A stretch of 64,000 nt of DNA from Jannaschia sp. GRR-S6-38 (GTDB lineage Bacteria > Pseudomonadota > Alphaproteobacteria > Rhodobacterales > Rhodobacteraceae). Below are positions 1 through 8,403 of this stretch, piece after piece (position 1 is the stretch's first letter; each line of letters starts with the position of its first letter). Made by a program: the position numbers and the translations under genes. The DNA lies in NCBI RefSeq assembly GCF_029853695.1, contig NZ_CP122537.1:868001-932000 (forward strand), given 5' to 3'. The notes under the pieces were generated by a model. The model had not been told where the DNA came from, did no database searches, and worked only from the letters and a program-made list of their open reading frames with translations.

Positions 1-1
1 C

Positions 2-1060
2 GACGCCGCGCGCGGGCTCGACCTTGCGCAGGCCGAGCTGGCCGGGGCCGAGGCGCAGCGCGACCTGCAGCGCACCGCCCTGCAACGCCAGCAGGACCTG
101 CTCGAGCGCGGCGTCGGCGCCTCGGCGGCCGTGGAAGCGGCCGAGCTCGCGCTCTCGGCGGCCGAGCAGACCATCCTCACGCGCCGCGGCGCCGTCGCCG
201 CCGCCCAGACCCGGATCGACAGCGCAGCACTCGCCCTCGACCGCGCCCGCATCGCCCTGCGCGAGGCCGAGCGCGACGTCGCCGACCGCAGCCTGCGCGC
301 CGCCTTCGCGGGCCAGCTCTCCGACGTCTCGGTGCTGCGCGGCGGGCTCGTCTCGGCCAACGAGCAGGTCGCCACGCTGATCGACCCGACCGCGCTCGAG
401 GTAGCCTTCCGCCTGTCCGCCGCCCAGCACGCCCGCCTCCTCGACGAGCGCGGCGCGCTGATCGGCGCGCCCATCCGCGCCATCCTCGACGTGCAGGGCC
501 TGACGCTCGAGGCCGCGGGCACGGTGACCCGCGAATCGCCCGCCGTGGGCACGGGCCAGACCGGGCGGCTGGTCTTCGCGCAGCTGGCTGACCCGCAGGG
601 CTTCCGTCCCGGCGATTTCGTCCGCGTCGCCGTCGAGGAGCCGCCGCTCGCCGCCGCAATCCGCCTGCCCTCAACCGCGCTCTCGCCGCAGATGACCGTG
701 CTCGTCCTTGGCGAAGAGGAGCGGCTGGAGGAGGTCCCCGTCACGGTGCTGCGCCGGCAGGGCGACGACGTTCTGGTCGCGGGCCCGCTCGACGGCCGCG
801 AGGTGGTGGCCGAACGCGGCCCCGCGCTGGGCGAGGGCATCCGCATCCGCCCCCTGCGCCCCGGGGCCGATGCCGACAGCGCCGCCGAAGCGCCCCGCAT
901 GATCACCATCGACCCCGCCACGCGCGCCCGCCTCAAGGCCGTGGTCGAGGGCAATTCCCGCCTGCCCGGCGACGTGAAGGCGCGGATGCTGGCCCGGCTC
1001 GACGAGGACGAGGTCCCCGCCGAGATGATCGCCCGCCTCGAAGCGCGTTCGGGCGGCTGA
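2..1060 (+). CDS. RND efflux periplasmic adaptor (HlyD/MFP family), 5' end outside window
   Basis: This is the periplasmic adaptor of a tripartite RND exporter, which joins the inner-membrane pump encoded next to an outer-membrane channel. The frame is open from base 2, so the signal or lipid anchor and first strands lie outside the window. Visible are the second arm of an Ala/Leu/Arg/Glu-rich coiled-coil hairpin (first ~90 codons), the barrel segment SLRAAFAGQLSDVSVLRGGL typical of membrane fusion proteins, and beta-barrel and membrane-proximal domains. The last ~50 residues form a charged, probably helical tail not usual in the family. Its TGA overlaps the pump ATG by one base (TGATG), implying translational coupling. 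The substrate cannot be told from sequence. Confidence 0.9.
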   Translation, partial: DAARGLDLAQAELAGAEAQRDLQRTALQRQQDLLERGVGASAAVEAAELALSAAEQTILTRRGAVAAAQTRIDSAALALDRARIALREAERDVADRSLRAAFAGQLSDVSVLRGGLVSANEQVATLIDPTALEVAFRLSAAQHARLLDERGALIGAPIRAILDVQGLTLEAAGTVTRESPAVGTGQTGRLVFAQLADPQGFRPGDFVRVAVEEPPLAAAIRLPSTALSPQMTVLVLGEEERLEEVPVTVLRRQGDDVLVAGPLDGREVVAERGPALGEGIRIRPLRPGADADSAAEAPRMITIDPATRARLKAVVEGNSRLPGDVKARMLARLDEDEVPAEMIARLEARSGG

Positions 1061-4000
1061 TGGGCATCCTGGGCTATTTCACCCGGCACCGCACCGCCGC
1101 CAACCTGCTGCTGGTGCTGATGCTGGCCGCCGGCCTCTTCGCGCTGCCCAACATGCGCGCGCAGTTCTTCCCCGACGTGATCGTCGAGGATGTCGACGTC
1201 TCGGTGGTCTGGGAGGGCGCGGGCGCCGAGGATGTGGACCGCGGCATCGTGCAGGTGCTGGAACCCGCGCTCCTCGCGGTCGAGGGCGTCACCGAGAGCA
1301 CCGCGACCAGCCGCGAGGGCCGCGCCTCGATCGAATTGGAATTCCTCCCCGACCGCGACATGGCCGACGCCGCCACCGATGTGCAGGCGGCCATCGACGC
1401 GGTGACCGGCCTGCCCGAGGGGATCGAGGATCCCGAGGTCCGCCAGGGCGGCTGGACCGACCGCGTCACCGACGTGATCGTCACCGGCCCCGTGGGCGTC
1501 GATCAGCTCGCGCGCATCTCCGACGAATTCGTCACCCGGCTCTTCGCGGCCGGCGTGACCCAGACCACCATCCGCGGGGTCGCCGCCCCCGAGATCGTGG
1601 TCGAGGTGCCCACCGTCTCGCTTCTGCGCAACGATGTCAGCCTGCGCGAGATCGCCGACGCCATCCGCCAGCAGGCCGCCGCCGACCCGGCGGGCGACGT
1701 CTCGGGCGCGAACACCCGCGTGCGCACCGGCGCCGACCGCCGCGACCCGGCCCAGATCGAGCGTATCGTGATCCGGCGCGGGGCCGACGGCACGGCCCTG
1801 ACCGTGGGCGATGTGGGCCGCGTTTATTCCGAGGGGGTCGACCGCGAGCGGGCCTATTTCGTGGGCGACGACCCCGCCATCAGCCTGCGCGTCGACCGCT
1901 CCGCCGCGGGCGACGCCATCGCGCTGCAGGCCCAGGTCGAGGAGGTGGCCGAGCGCCTGCTGCAGACCGCGCCCGAAGGCGTGAGGATCGAGCTGATCCG
2001 CACCCGGACCGAGGCCATCACCGGCCGCATCGACATCCTGGTCGACAACGCGCTGCTGGGCCTCGGGCTGGTGGTGCTGCTGCTCTTCCTGTTCCTCAAC
2101 GCGCGCACCGCCTTCTGGGTGGCCGCGGGCATCCCGGTGGCGATGTTCTCGGCCATCGCGCTGATGTGGCTGGCCGGGCTGACGATCAACATGGTCTCGC
2201 TCTTCGCGCTGATCATCACGCTGGGCATCGTCGTGGACGACGCCATCGTGGTGGGCGAGCATGCCGATTTCCGCGCCCGCAAGGGGCTCTCGCCCGAGGA
2301 CGCGGCCGAGACGGCGGCGCGGCGCATGTTCACGCCGGTCTTCTCGGCGACGCTCACCACGGTCATCGCCTTCTTCGGGCTTGTGGCCATCGGCGGGCGC
2401 TTCGGCTCGCTCATCGCCGACATCCCCTTCACCGTGATCGCGGTGCTGATCGCCTCGCTGGTGGAATGCTTCCTGATCCTGCCGCATCACATGGCCGGCG
2501 CACTGCGCCACACCGCCAAGGTGCATTGGTACGACTGGCCCTCGCGCGTGGTGAACCGCGGCCTGGGCTGGTTCCGCGAGACGCTGTTCCGCCCGCTGAT
2601 CCGGCTGGCGATCCGGGCGCGCTACCCGGTCGCCGCCGCCGCGGTCCTGCTGCTGGCGACGCAGGCCGCGCTCTTCCTGCGCGGCGACGTGCAGTGGCGC
2701 TTCTTCAACGCGCCCGAACGCGGCTCGGTCACCGGCAATTTCGCGATGGCCGACAGCGCGACGCGCGCCGACACGCTGGCGCAGATGCGCGAATTGCAGC
2801 GCGCCACGGTCGCGCTCGGCGCGAAATACGAGGCCGAATACGGCACCAATCCGCTCGACTACGTGATCGCCGAGATCGGCGGCAACACCGGCCGCCCGCT
2901 CGCCTCCGCCGACGAGAAGGACCCCGAGCTGCTGGGCGCGATCTCGATCGAGTTGATCGATGCCGACCTGCGCCCCTATTCCAGCTTCCAGTTCGTGGGC
3001 GAGCTGCAGGACACCGCCCGCCAGCTGCCGCTGACCGAGGAGATCAGCTTCCGCGGCTGGCGCTCGGGCCCCGGCGGCGACGCGCTGGGGGTGGAGTTCT
3101 ACGGCGCCGATTCCACCACGCTCAAGGCGGCTGCCGAGGCCTTCAAGGCCGCCATGGCCCGCTTCCCCGAGGTCTCGGGGCTTGAGGACACGCTGCCCTA
3201 CGACAAGGACGAACTGATCCTGCGGCTCACCCCGCAAGGCGAGGCACTGGGCTTCGAGGAGGGCGCGCTGGGCCGCATCCTGCGCGACCGGCTGGGCGGG
3301 ATCGAGGCCGCGACCTTCCCGGACGGGCCGCGCACCGGCGAGATCCGGGTCGAGCTGCCCGAGGGCGAGATCCGCGCCGATTTCCTCGACGAGCTGCGCC
3401 TCGCGACCCCCGCGGGCGACGGCGCGGTCGCGCTGGCCGATATCGTCACCGTCGAGACCCGCTCGGGCTTCGCCTCGGTGCGCCGCCAGAACGGCGTGCA
3501 GGTGGTGGGCGTGGCGGGCGATCTCGACCAGGACGACGCCGCCCGCGCCGCCGAGATCCGCCGCGTCATGAACGAGGACATCCTGCCCGAGATTGCCTCC
3601 GTCCACCGCGTCGAGTTCACCGCCGCGGGCCTGGCCGAGCAGGAGCGCGAATTCCTCACCGACGCGACGCTGGGCCTCGTCTCCTGCCTTCTGGGCATCT
3701 ACCTCGTGCTGGCCTGGATCTTCTCCTCCTGGTCGCGGCCCGCGGTGATCATGGCGGTCATCCCCTTCGGCCTGATCGGCGCGATCTGGGGCCATTGGTG
3801 GTGGGACGTACCGCTGTCGATGTTCTCCATCGTCGGGCTGATCGGCATGACCGGCATCATCATCAACGACTCGATCGTGCTGGTGACGACGGTCGACGAA
3901 TACGCGCAGGATCGCGCGCTCAAGCCCGCCATCGTCGACGCGGTCTGCGACCGCCTGCGCCCGGTGCTGCTGACCACGCTGACCACCGTTCTGGGCCTCG

Positions 4001-4431
4001 CGCCCTTGCTCTACGAGACCTCCAGCCAGGCGCAGTTCCTGCGCCCCACCGTTATCACGCTGGCCTATGGGCTGGGCTTCGGGATGCTCCTGGTGCTGCT
4101 CCTCGTGCCTGCGGTCCTCGCCATGGGCCACGACCTGTCGCGCATGGGCACCGCGCTGCGCCGCCTGCTGCGCCTGCCCCTGCGCGGCCGCGGCCGCGGC
4201 GTGGGCGTCGCGGGGCTCGCGCTCGGGACGGCGGTGGCGCTCTGGGGGCTGGTCACGCTGGGCTGGACGCTGGTCACCGGCGCCGTCTGGCCGCCGCTGG
4301 CGGGGCTTCTGCCCATCGCGGGCGTGCCCTCCGCCTTCGCGGTCTTCCTCGCCGGCACCGCGGCGGCGCTGCTGGCGGTCTGGCTGCTGGCTGGGCTCGC
4401 CGTCGCCCGCCGGGGGCGCGCACGAGCCTGA
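1060..4431 (+). CDS. RND efflux pump permease (AcrB/AcrD/AcrF family) with C-terminal extension
   Basis: This is an inner-membrane proton-driven RND transporter of 1123 residues. The usual duplicated plan is visible: TM1 near residues 12-32, a large periplasmic loop, a TM block about 320-475 with the paired aspartates in GIVVDDAIVVGEH (near residue 392), TM7 near 520-540, a second periplasmic loop, and a second TM block about 870-1025 with GMTGIIINDSIVLV. The family normally ends soon after that block. Here about 95 more residues follow, with an Arg/Gly-rich linker and two further hydrophobic stretches (about 1048-1070 and 1090-1118). The gene is coupled to the adaptor upstream and ends 9 bp from the convergent cupin gene. 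It could export drugs, metals or lipophilic compounds. Confidence 0.95.
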   Translation: MGILGYFTRHRTAANLLLVLMLAAGLFALPNMRAQFFPDVIVEDVDVSVVWEGAGAEDVDRGIVQVLEPALLAVEGVTESTATSREGRASIELEFLPDRDMADAATDVQAAIDAVTGLPEGIEDPEVRQGGWTDRVTDVIVTGPVGVDQLARISDEFVTRLFAAGVTQTTIRGVAAPEIVVEVPTVSLLRNDVSLREIADAIRQQAAADPAGDVSGANTRVRTGADRRDPAQIERIVIRRGADGTALTVGDVGRVYSEGVDRERAYFVGDDPAISLRVDRSAAGDAIALQAQVEEVAERLLQTAPEGVRIELIRTRTEAITGRIDILVDNALLGLGLVVLLLFLFLNARTAFWVAAGIPVAMFSAIALMWLAGLTINMVSLFALIITLGIVVDDAIVVGEHADFRARKGLSPEDAAETAARRMFTPVFSATLTTVIAFFGLVAIGGRFGSLIADIPFTVIAVLIASLVECFLILPHHMAGALRHTAKVHWYDWPSRVVNRGLGWFRETLFRPLIRLAIRARYPVAAAAVLLLATQAALFLRGDVQWRFFNAPERGSVTGNFAMADSATRADTLAQMRELQRATVALGAKYEAEYGTNPLDYVIAEIGGNTGRPLASADEKDPELLGAISIELIDADLRPYSSFQFVGELQDTARQLPLTEEISFRGWRSGPGGDALGVEFYGADSTTLKAAAEAFKAAMARFPEVSGLEDTLPYDKDELILRLTPQGEALGFEEGALGRILRDRLGGIEAATFPDGPRTGEIRVELPEGEIRADFLDELRLATPAGDGAVALADIVTVETRSGFASVRRQNGVQVVGVAGDLDQDDAARAAEIRRVMNEDILPEIASVHRVEFTAAGLAEQEREFLTDATLGLVSCLLGIYLVLAWIFSSWSRPAVIMAVIPFGLIGAIWGHWWWDVPLSMFSIVGLIGMTGIIINDSIVLVTTVDEYAQDRALKPAIVDAVCDRLRPVLLTTLTTVLGLAPLLYETSSQAQFLRPTVITLAYGLGFGMLLVLLLVPAVLAMGHDLSRMGTALRRLLRLPLRGRGRGVGVAGLALGTAVALWGLVTLGWTLVTGAVWPPLAGLLPIAGVPSAFAVFLAGTAAALLAVWLLAGLAVARRGRARA

Positions 4432-4440
4432 CGCGCGGCC

Positions 4441-4851
4441 CTAGCCCTCCAGATCCGTCTGGATCCACTCCCGGCTCAGATGGATGTCGATGGTCTCCAG
4501 CCGCCCCGGCCCGATATTCTCGTAGCGATGCGGCACCGTGGCGGGCCCCATCACCACGTCCCCCGCGCCCGCCTCGAAGACCCGCTCGCCCACGGTGAAG
4601 CGCGCCCGGCCCATCTTGACGATGAAGATCTCGTCATAGGGATGCAGGTGCAGCCCCGGCCCGGCCCCGATGTCGTCGCTCGCGAAGAACAGGATCAGCG
4701 CCTCGGTGTCGAGCGCCCCGCCCGCGATCGACCCCGACCAGTTGCCCTTTGCGAAGGCGCCCGCGGCGGCGGGGATGTGGACCGGATCCTTCGGGGCGCG
4801 TTTCTCGACCAAGCCGCGGCCCGCCTCAGAACGCGTCCGGCTTCGCCGCAC
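4441..4851 (-). CDS. Small single-domain cupin protein
   Basis: A cupin of about 120-136 residues. The metal-binding first motif reads HLHPYDEIFIV (HxH then Glu) and the second motif has His in VPHRYEN, so a divalent metal site is probable. No enzyme assignment is possible: such proteins may be isomerases, dioxygenases or simple binding proteins. The listed start is a GTG that overlaps the 3' end of nusB by 26 bp. A TTG at 4812, 13 bases after the nusB stop codon, gives a shorter protein beginning just before VEKRAPKD and is an equally good candidate, since the conserved part begins there. It is the last gene of the minus-strand rib-nusB series and lies tail to tail with the RND pump. Confidence 0.75.
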   Translation of the reverse strand: MRRSRTRSEAGRGLVEKRAPKDPVHIPAAAGAFAKGNWSGSIAGGALDTEALILFFASDDIGAGPGLHLHPYDEIFIVKMGRARFTVGERVFEAGAGDVVMGPATVPHRYENIGPGRLETIDIHLSREWIQTDLEG

Positions 4852-5308
4852 GGGCCATGTGATCGAGGACGGCGTTCACGAACCCCGCCTCCTTGCCCTC
4901 CGGGAAGAAGGCCCGCGCGATCTCCAGGTATTCGACGATCACCACCTTGGGCGGCGTCGCCTGACCCGTCAGCTCCGCGCCCGCGGCGCGAAACAGCGCG
5001 CGCAGCGTCGGGTCGATGCGGTCGATCGGCCATTTCGCGACCAGCGCCTTGTGGGTCAGCTGGTCGATCTTCGCCTGCGCGTTCACCGCCGCCTCGAGGA
5101 TCGCGCGGAACAGGTCGACATCGCCTTCCGAGAATTCGCCCTCCTCGGTGACCATGCCGAAGCGATGATCCTCGAATTCGGCGCGCACGCGGTCCAGCGT
5201 CTGGCCCATCGCCTCCATCTGGAACAGCGCCTGCACGGCATAAAGCCGCGCCGCGGATTTCATCCGGCGCTTCAGGGCGCGCTTCTCTTCGGCGGTCGGG
5301 CTCGGCAT
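4826..5308 (-). CDS. nusB: Transcription antitermination factor NusB
   Basis: NusB binds boxA RNA with NusE (ribosomal protein S10) in antitermination complexes on rRNA operons. The 160-residue protein is all-helical in character, with the N-terminal family pattern RRMKSAARLYAVQALFQM, a central KIDQLTHKAL region and the C-terminal segment PPKVVIVEYLEIARAFFP, as in NusB. An open frame extends 12 codons upstream, but the ATG at 5308 begins MPSPTAEEKRALKRRM and matches the usual family start. Downstream of ribH is the common position of nusB in proteobacteria; here a methyltransferase gene has been placed between ribH and nusB. Confidence 0.93.
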   Translation of the reverse strand: MPSPTAEEKRALKRRMKSAARLYAVQALFQMEAMGQTLDRVRAEFEDHRFGMVTEEGEFSEGDVDLFRAILEAAVNAQAKIDQLTHKALVAKWPIDRIDPTLRALFRAAGAELTGQATPPKVVIVEYLEIARAFFPEGKEAGFVNAVLDHMARAAKPDAF

Positions 5309-5380
5309 GGCCGGGCACGTAGGGCAGGAAGCCGGGCGGCGCAACTGCGATCGTCGGGGGCGGCGCGCGGACGCGGCTCC

Positions 5381-5998
5381 TCAGGTCTTCCGGAACAGGC
5401 TGAACTGGAAGGACTGCGCCGCGCCCCAGGGCGTGTGGTGCAGGTGCCGCCGCGCCGTCACGGGGACGAAGCCCGGTCCCAGCTCGGCCGCCAGGTCCTC
5501 CGGGTCGTAGCGCCGGACCGGCAGGCCGCTGCACCGCGCCGGCCCGTCACTTGCGAAGGTCGCGATGATCGCGTGGCCGCCCGGAGCCAAAGCGCGGGAC
5601 AGCGCGTCCCGATAGGCGGCGCGGTCGGCCGCCTCGGTCAGGAAATGGAAGACCGCGCGGTCGTGCCACAGGTCCCAGCGCCGCGCCGGCCGCCAGTCGG
5701 CCACATCCGCCGCGATCCAGGTCACAGAGTCGCGCCGCGGCCCCAGCCGCTCGCGCGCGGCCGCCAGCGCGGCCTCCGACAGGTCCAGCACCGTGACGTC
5801 GCGCAGCCCCCGGTCCAGCAGGCAGCCCGCCAGCCGCGACCGCCCGCCGCCCAGATCGATCACCGCGCTCTCGGCCGAGATGCCGGCCCGCTCCGCCAAG
5901 GCCAGCGAGACGGCAGGGTCGTCCTCGTGCCAGCTCAGCCGGTCCTCCGGCATCTCGGCGTAGATCGCGTCCCAATGGCTCTTCCGGTCTTGCGCCAT
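5381..5998 (-). CDS. Class I SAM-dependent methyltransferase
   Basis: A 205-residue Rossmann-fold methyltransferase of unknown substrate. Motif I is VIDLGGGRSRLA (residues about 45-57), where Gly replaces the Cys often found in DLGCG; the acidic strand-2 end is VTVLDLSEAALAAARERLG, and the post-I region is IAADVADW. The stretch LWHDRAVFHFLTEAADRAAY is characteristic of a group of small uncharacterised methyltransferases. It lies 34 bp after ribH and 72 bp before nusB on the same strand, so it is probably in their transcript. A link with riboflavin synthesis is possible only by position. Confidence 0.85.
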   Translation of the reverse strand: MAQDRKSHWDAIYAEMPEDRLSWHEDDPAVSLALAERAGISAESAVIDLGGGRSRLAGCLLDRGLRDVTVLDLSEAALAAARERLGPRRDSVTWIAADVADWRPARRWDLWHDRAVFHFLTEAADRAAYRDALSRALAPGGHAIIATFASDGPARCSGLPVRRYDPEDLAAELGPGFVPVTARRHLHHTPWGAAQSFQFSLFRKT

Positions 5999-6032
5999 GC
6001 CGCGCCCTCCCGCGCGGGCCCGCCGCCGGCCC

Positions 6033-6542
6033 TCAGGTCGCGGCGGGCTTGAAGCCGATCCCCTTCGGCTGCCGCTTCAGGGTCCGCTGCAGCGAGACCA
6101 GATGCAAGGCCGCCTGCGCCGCGCCGCCCGCGGTGTCCAGCCGCTCGGCATCGGCGCGCTCCTCCGCCTGCTCGCGGGTCTCGACGGTGATGATCCCGTT
6201 GCCGATGCAGGCCCCGCCCAGCCCCAGCGTCGCGATCGCCCGCGCGCTTTCGTTGACCACCACGTCGTAATGCGAGGTCCGCCCCCGGATCACGCAGCCC
6301 AGCGCCACGTAGCCGTCGAAATCGGACTGGCGGTGGGCGATGCCGATCGCCGTCGGGATCTCCAGCGAGCCGGGCACCTCGACCGTCTCGTGGCTAGCGC
6401 CCGCCGCCTCGATCACCCCCCGGGCCGAGGCCAGCTGCGCGCGGCTGATATCGCCGTAATAGGGCGCGATCACGATCAGGATCTTCGGCGCCTCGCCCTC
6501 GAATTCAGGCAGCGGCAGCACGTTGTCGGAATGTCCGGCCAT
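6033..6542 (-). CDS. ribH: 6,7-dimethyl-8-ribityllumazine synthase
   Basis: RibH condenses 5-amino-6-ribitylaminouracil with 3,4-dihydroxy-2-butanone 4-phosphate, the penultimate step of riboflavin synthesis. The 169-residue protein contains the substrate-binding strand ILIVIAPYYGDIS, the VEVPGSLEIPTAI loop, the phosphate/catalytic segment GCVIRGRTSHYDVVVNESA (the His of TSHYD is the catalytic histidine of the family), and GNGIITVETREQAEERA. The ATG at 6542 has AAGGA about 11 bases upstream. Only 6 bp separate it from the ribBX stop, so the two are cotranscribed. Confidence 0.97.
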   Translation of the reverse strand: MAGHSDNVLPLPEFEGEAPKILIVIAPYYGDISRAQLASARGVIEAAGASHETVEVPGSLEIPTAIGIAHRQSDFDGYVALGCVIRGRTSHYDVVVNESARAIATLGLGGACIGNGIITVETREQAEERADAERLDTAGGAAQAALHLVSLQRTLKRQPKGIGFKPAAT

Positions 6543-6548
6543 TTGCGT

Positions 6549-7670
6549 TCAGTCCTTCGGGATGGGGCGGGTGCCGGTGATGGTCAGGCCATAGGCCTCC
6601 AGGCCCACGACGCGAGGGCGGCCGGAATTGGTCACCAGCTCCATCTCGTGGATGCCCAGCGCCGCCAGGATCTGCGCCCCCAGCCCGTATTGGCGCAGCT
6701 TCTGCGGGCTCACGCCCTCGGCGGCGGTGTCGATCTTCATCTCGGTGTCGCGCAGCAGCACGACCACGCCCCGCCCCTCCGCGGCGATGACCCGCATCGC
6801 GCCGGCCAGGTCGCTCTGGCCGATGCCCAGCGCGTCCTCCATCGGGTGCAGCGCGTGCATCCGCACCAGCACCGGCCCCTCCGAGATATCGCCCTTGGTC
6901 AGCACGATATGCTCGGCGCCCTGCGTCTCGTCGGTGAAGACCCGCATCAGCCACTCGCCCCCGATCTTCGAGGTGACGAGCTTCGAGGCCGTCTGGTTCA
7001 CAAGGTTGTCGTGCCGCCGCCGGTAGGAGATCAGATCGCTGATCGTCCCGATCTTCAGCCCGTGGCGCTGCGCGAAGGCGATCAGGTCGGGCAGCCGGGC
7101 CATCGACCCGTCCTCCTTCATGATCTCGCAGATCACGCCCGAGGGGTTCAGCCCGGCCAGCCGCGCGATGTCGGTCGCGGCCTCGGTATGTCCCGCGCGG
7201 ACCAGCACGCCGCCGTCGCGGGCGCGCAGCGGGAAGACATGGCCCGGCGTGGCGATGTCGGCCGCGCCCTTGCTCGCATCGATGGCGACCGAGACGGTGC
7301 GCGCCCGGTCATGGGCGCTGATGCCCGTCGACACGCCCTCGCGCGCCTCGATCGAGACGGTGAAGGCGGTCTCGTGGCGCGAGGAATTGTGCGAGGCCAT
7401 CAGGGGCAGCCCCAGCGCGTCGATGCGCTCGCCCGGCAGGGTCAGGCAGATCAGCCCGCGGCCATGGGTGGCCATGAAGTTGATCGCATCGGGCGTGGCC
7501 ATCTGCGCCGGGATGACGAGATCGCCCTCGTTCTCGCGGTCCTCGTGATCGACGAGGATGAACATGCGCCCGTTGCGGGCGTCCTCGATGATGTCCTCGA
7601 TGTTCGAGATGACGTCGGAATTCTCGCGCTCGACGGGTCCGGGCTGCTCGAAGGGGATGGGGTCGGCCAT
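6549..7670 (-). CDS. ribB: 3,4-dihydroxy-2-butanone 4-phosphate synthase fused to a degenerate GTP cyclohydrolase II-like domain (RibBX type)
   Basis: The N-terminal ~205 residues are RibB, which turns ribulose 5-phosphate into dihydroxybutanone phosphate and formate: acidic metal/substrate loop VDHEDRENEGDL, then HGRGLICL, and the RAGHTEAATDIARLAGL segment with the conserved His and Glu. The C-terminal ~165 residues align by pattern with RibA, but the zinc-binding Cys residues are gone: VRVHSEC of RibA is VRMHALH here, and the LRCDCG segment is IGQSDLAGA. GTP cyclohydrolase II activity is therefore not expected. Such RibBX proteins are known in proteobacteria. The chosen ATG at 7670 has GAGGA at good spacing; the open frame extends 10 codons further. 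Confidence 0.93.
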   Translation of the reverse strand: MADPIPFEQPGPVERENSDVISNIEDIIEDARNGRMFILVDHEDRENEGDLVIPAQMATPDAINFMATHGRGLICLTLPGERIDALGLPLMASHNSSRHETAFTVSIEAREGVSTGISAHDRARTVSVAIDASKGAADIATPGHVFPLRARDGGVLVRAGHTEAATDIARLAGLNPSGVICEIMKEDGSMARLPDLIAFAQRHGLKIGTISDLISYRRRHDNLVNQTASKLVTSKIGGEWLMRVFTDETQGAEHIVLTKGDISEGPVLVRMHALHPMEDALGIGQSDLAGAMRVIAAEGRGVVVLLRDTEMKIDTAAEGVSPQKLRQYGLGAQILAALGIHEMELVTNSGRPRVVGLEAYGLTITGTRPIPKD

Positions 7671-7761
7671 GGGGGTCCTCGCGTGTCTCGGGGGCGTCAT
7701 AGCGGCCCGGCCGCGCCGGGGCCAGTGCGCCCCTTCGCCCCGCCCGCCCGCCGACGATGCG

Positions 7762-8316
7762 TCAGATCCCTGCGAAATACCGCGACGCCGGCACGTAGCC
7801 CGCCGCGCGGATCGCCGCGCACCATTCGCGCTCGAAGGCGGTGTCGCCCACCATCACCACGGCATCGGCCGGCAGGCCCCGCCCGGCCAGCACCGCGCGC
7901 AGCCGGTCGCGCAGCGCCGACCAAGGCTCGGCGAAGCCCGGCGCGCGGGCGGTGAAATCGAGCGGGTCCGGGGCGGTGACGGGCAGCGGCGGATGGACCA
8001 GCACGCCGCGCTCGGCGGCGACGGCGGCCAGTTTCGCGGCCCGCGCCGCGTCGAGCTCGGCCCGTCGAATCATGCCCAGCGCGTTTGACGAGAAGAGAAG
8101 CGCCGTGACGTCCCGCCCGGTGGTCGCGCGGATCCCGGCATAGGTGCGGTAATCCAGCCCCAGCGCCGCCGCGCGCGCCACGCGCAGGCGCACCACCTCG
8201 ATGGGCAGCGCCGCGCCCAGCAGGGCCCGCCGCGCCCGCCGCCATTGGTGCAGCCGCCCGGTATAGCCGCGCAGATCCGCGCCGGAATTGTGGCCGATGC
8301 CGGGGGGTTGGCTCAT
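7762..8316 (-). CDS. Conserved hypothetical protein with N-terminal GIGHNSG motif
   Basis: The function is not recognised. The 184-residue protein starts MSQPPGIGHNSG; this short motif opens many otherwise unrelated uncharacterised alphaproteobacterial proteins. A basic helical stretch follows (residues about 20-60, HQWRRARRALLG and RLRVARAAALGLDYRTYAGI), then TGRDVTALLFSSNALGMIRR, a Pro-rich middle and a hydrophobic/acidic C-terminal segment DAVVMVGDTAFEREWCAAIR. There is no signal peptide or membrane segment. The ATG at 8316 has a strong AGGAGGA upstream. It sits between ribBX and the divergent acetyltransferase, interrupting the riboflavin cluster. Confidence 0.8.
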   Translation of the reverse strand: MSQPPGIGHNSGADLRGYTGRLHQWRRARRALLGAALPIEVVRLRVARAAALGLDYRTYAGIRATTGRDVTALLFSSNALGMIRRAELDAARAAKLAAVAAERGVLVHPPLPVTAPDPLDFTARAPGFAEPWSALRDRLRAVLAGRGLPADAVVMVGDTAFEREWCAAIRAAGYVPASRYFAGI

Positions 8317-8403
8317 GGCGGGTCCTCCTGCCGCCCATCGGGCCCCGGCGCGCGGAAAATGGCAAGTCTTGACCGCCCGGCGCCCCCGGCCCCAGCCTGC
8401 GCC

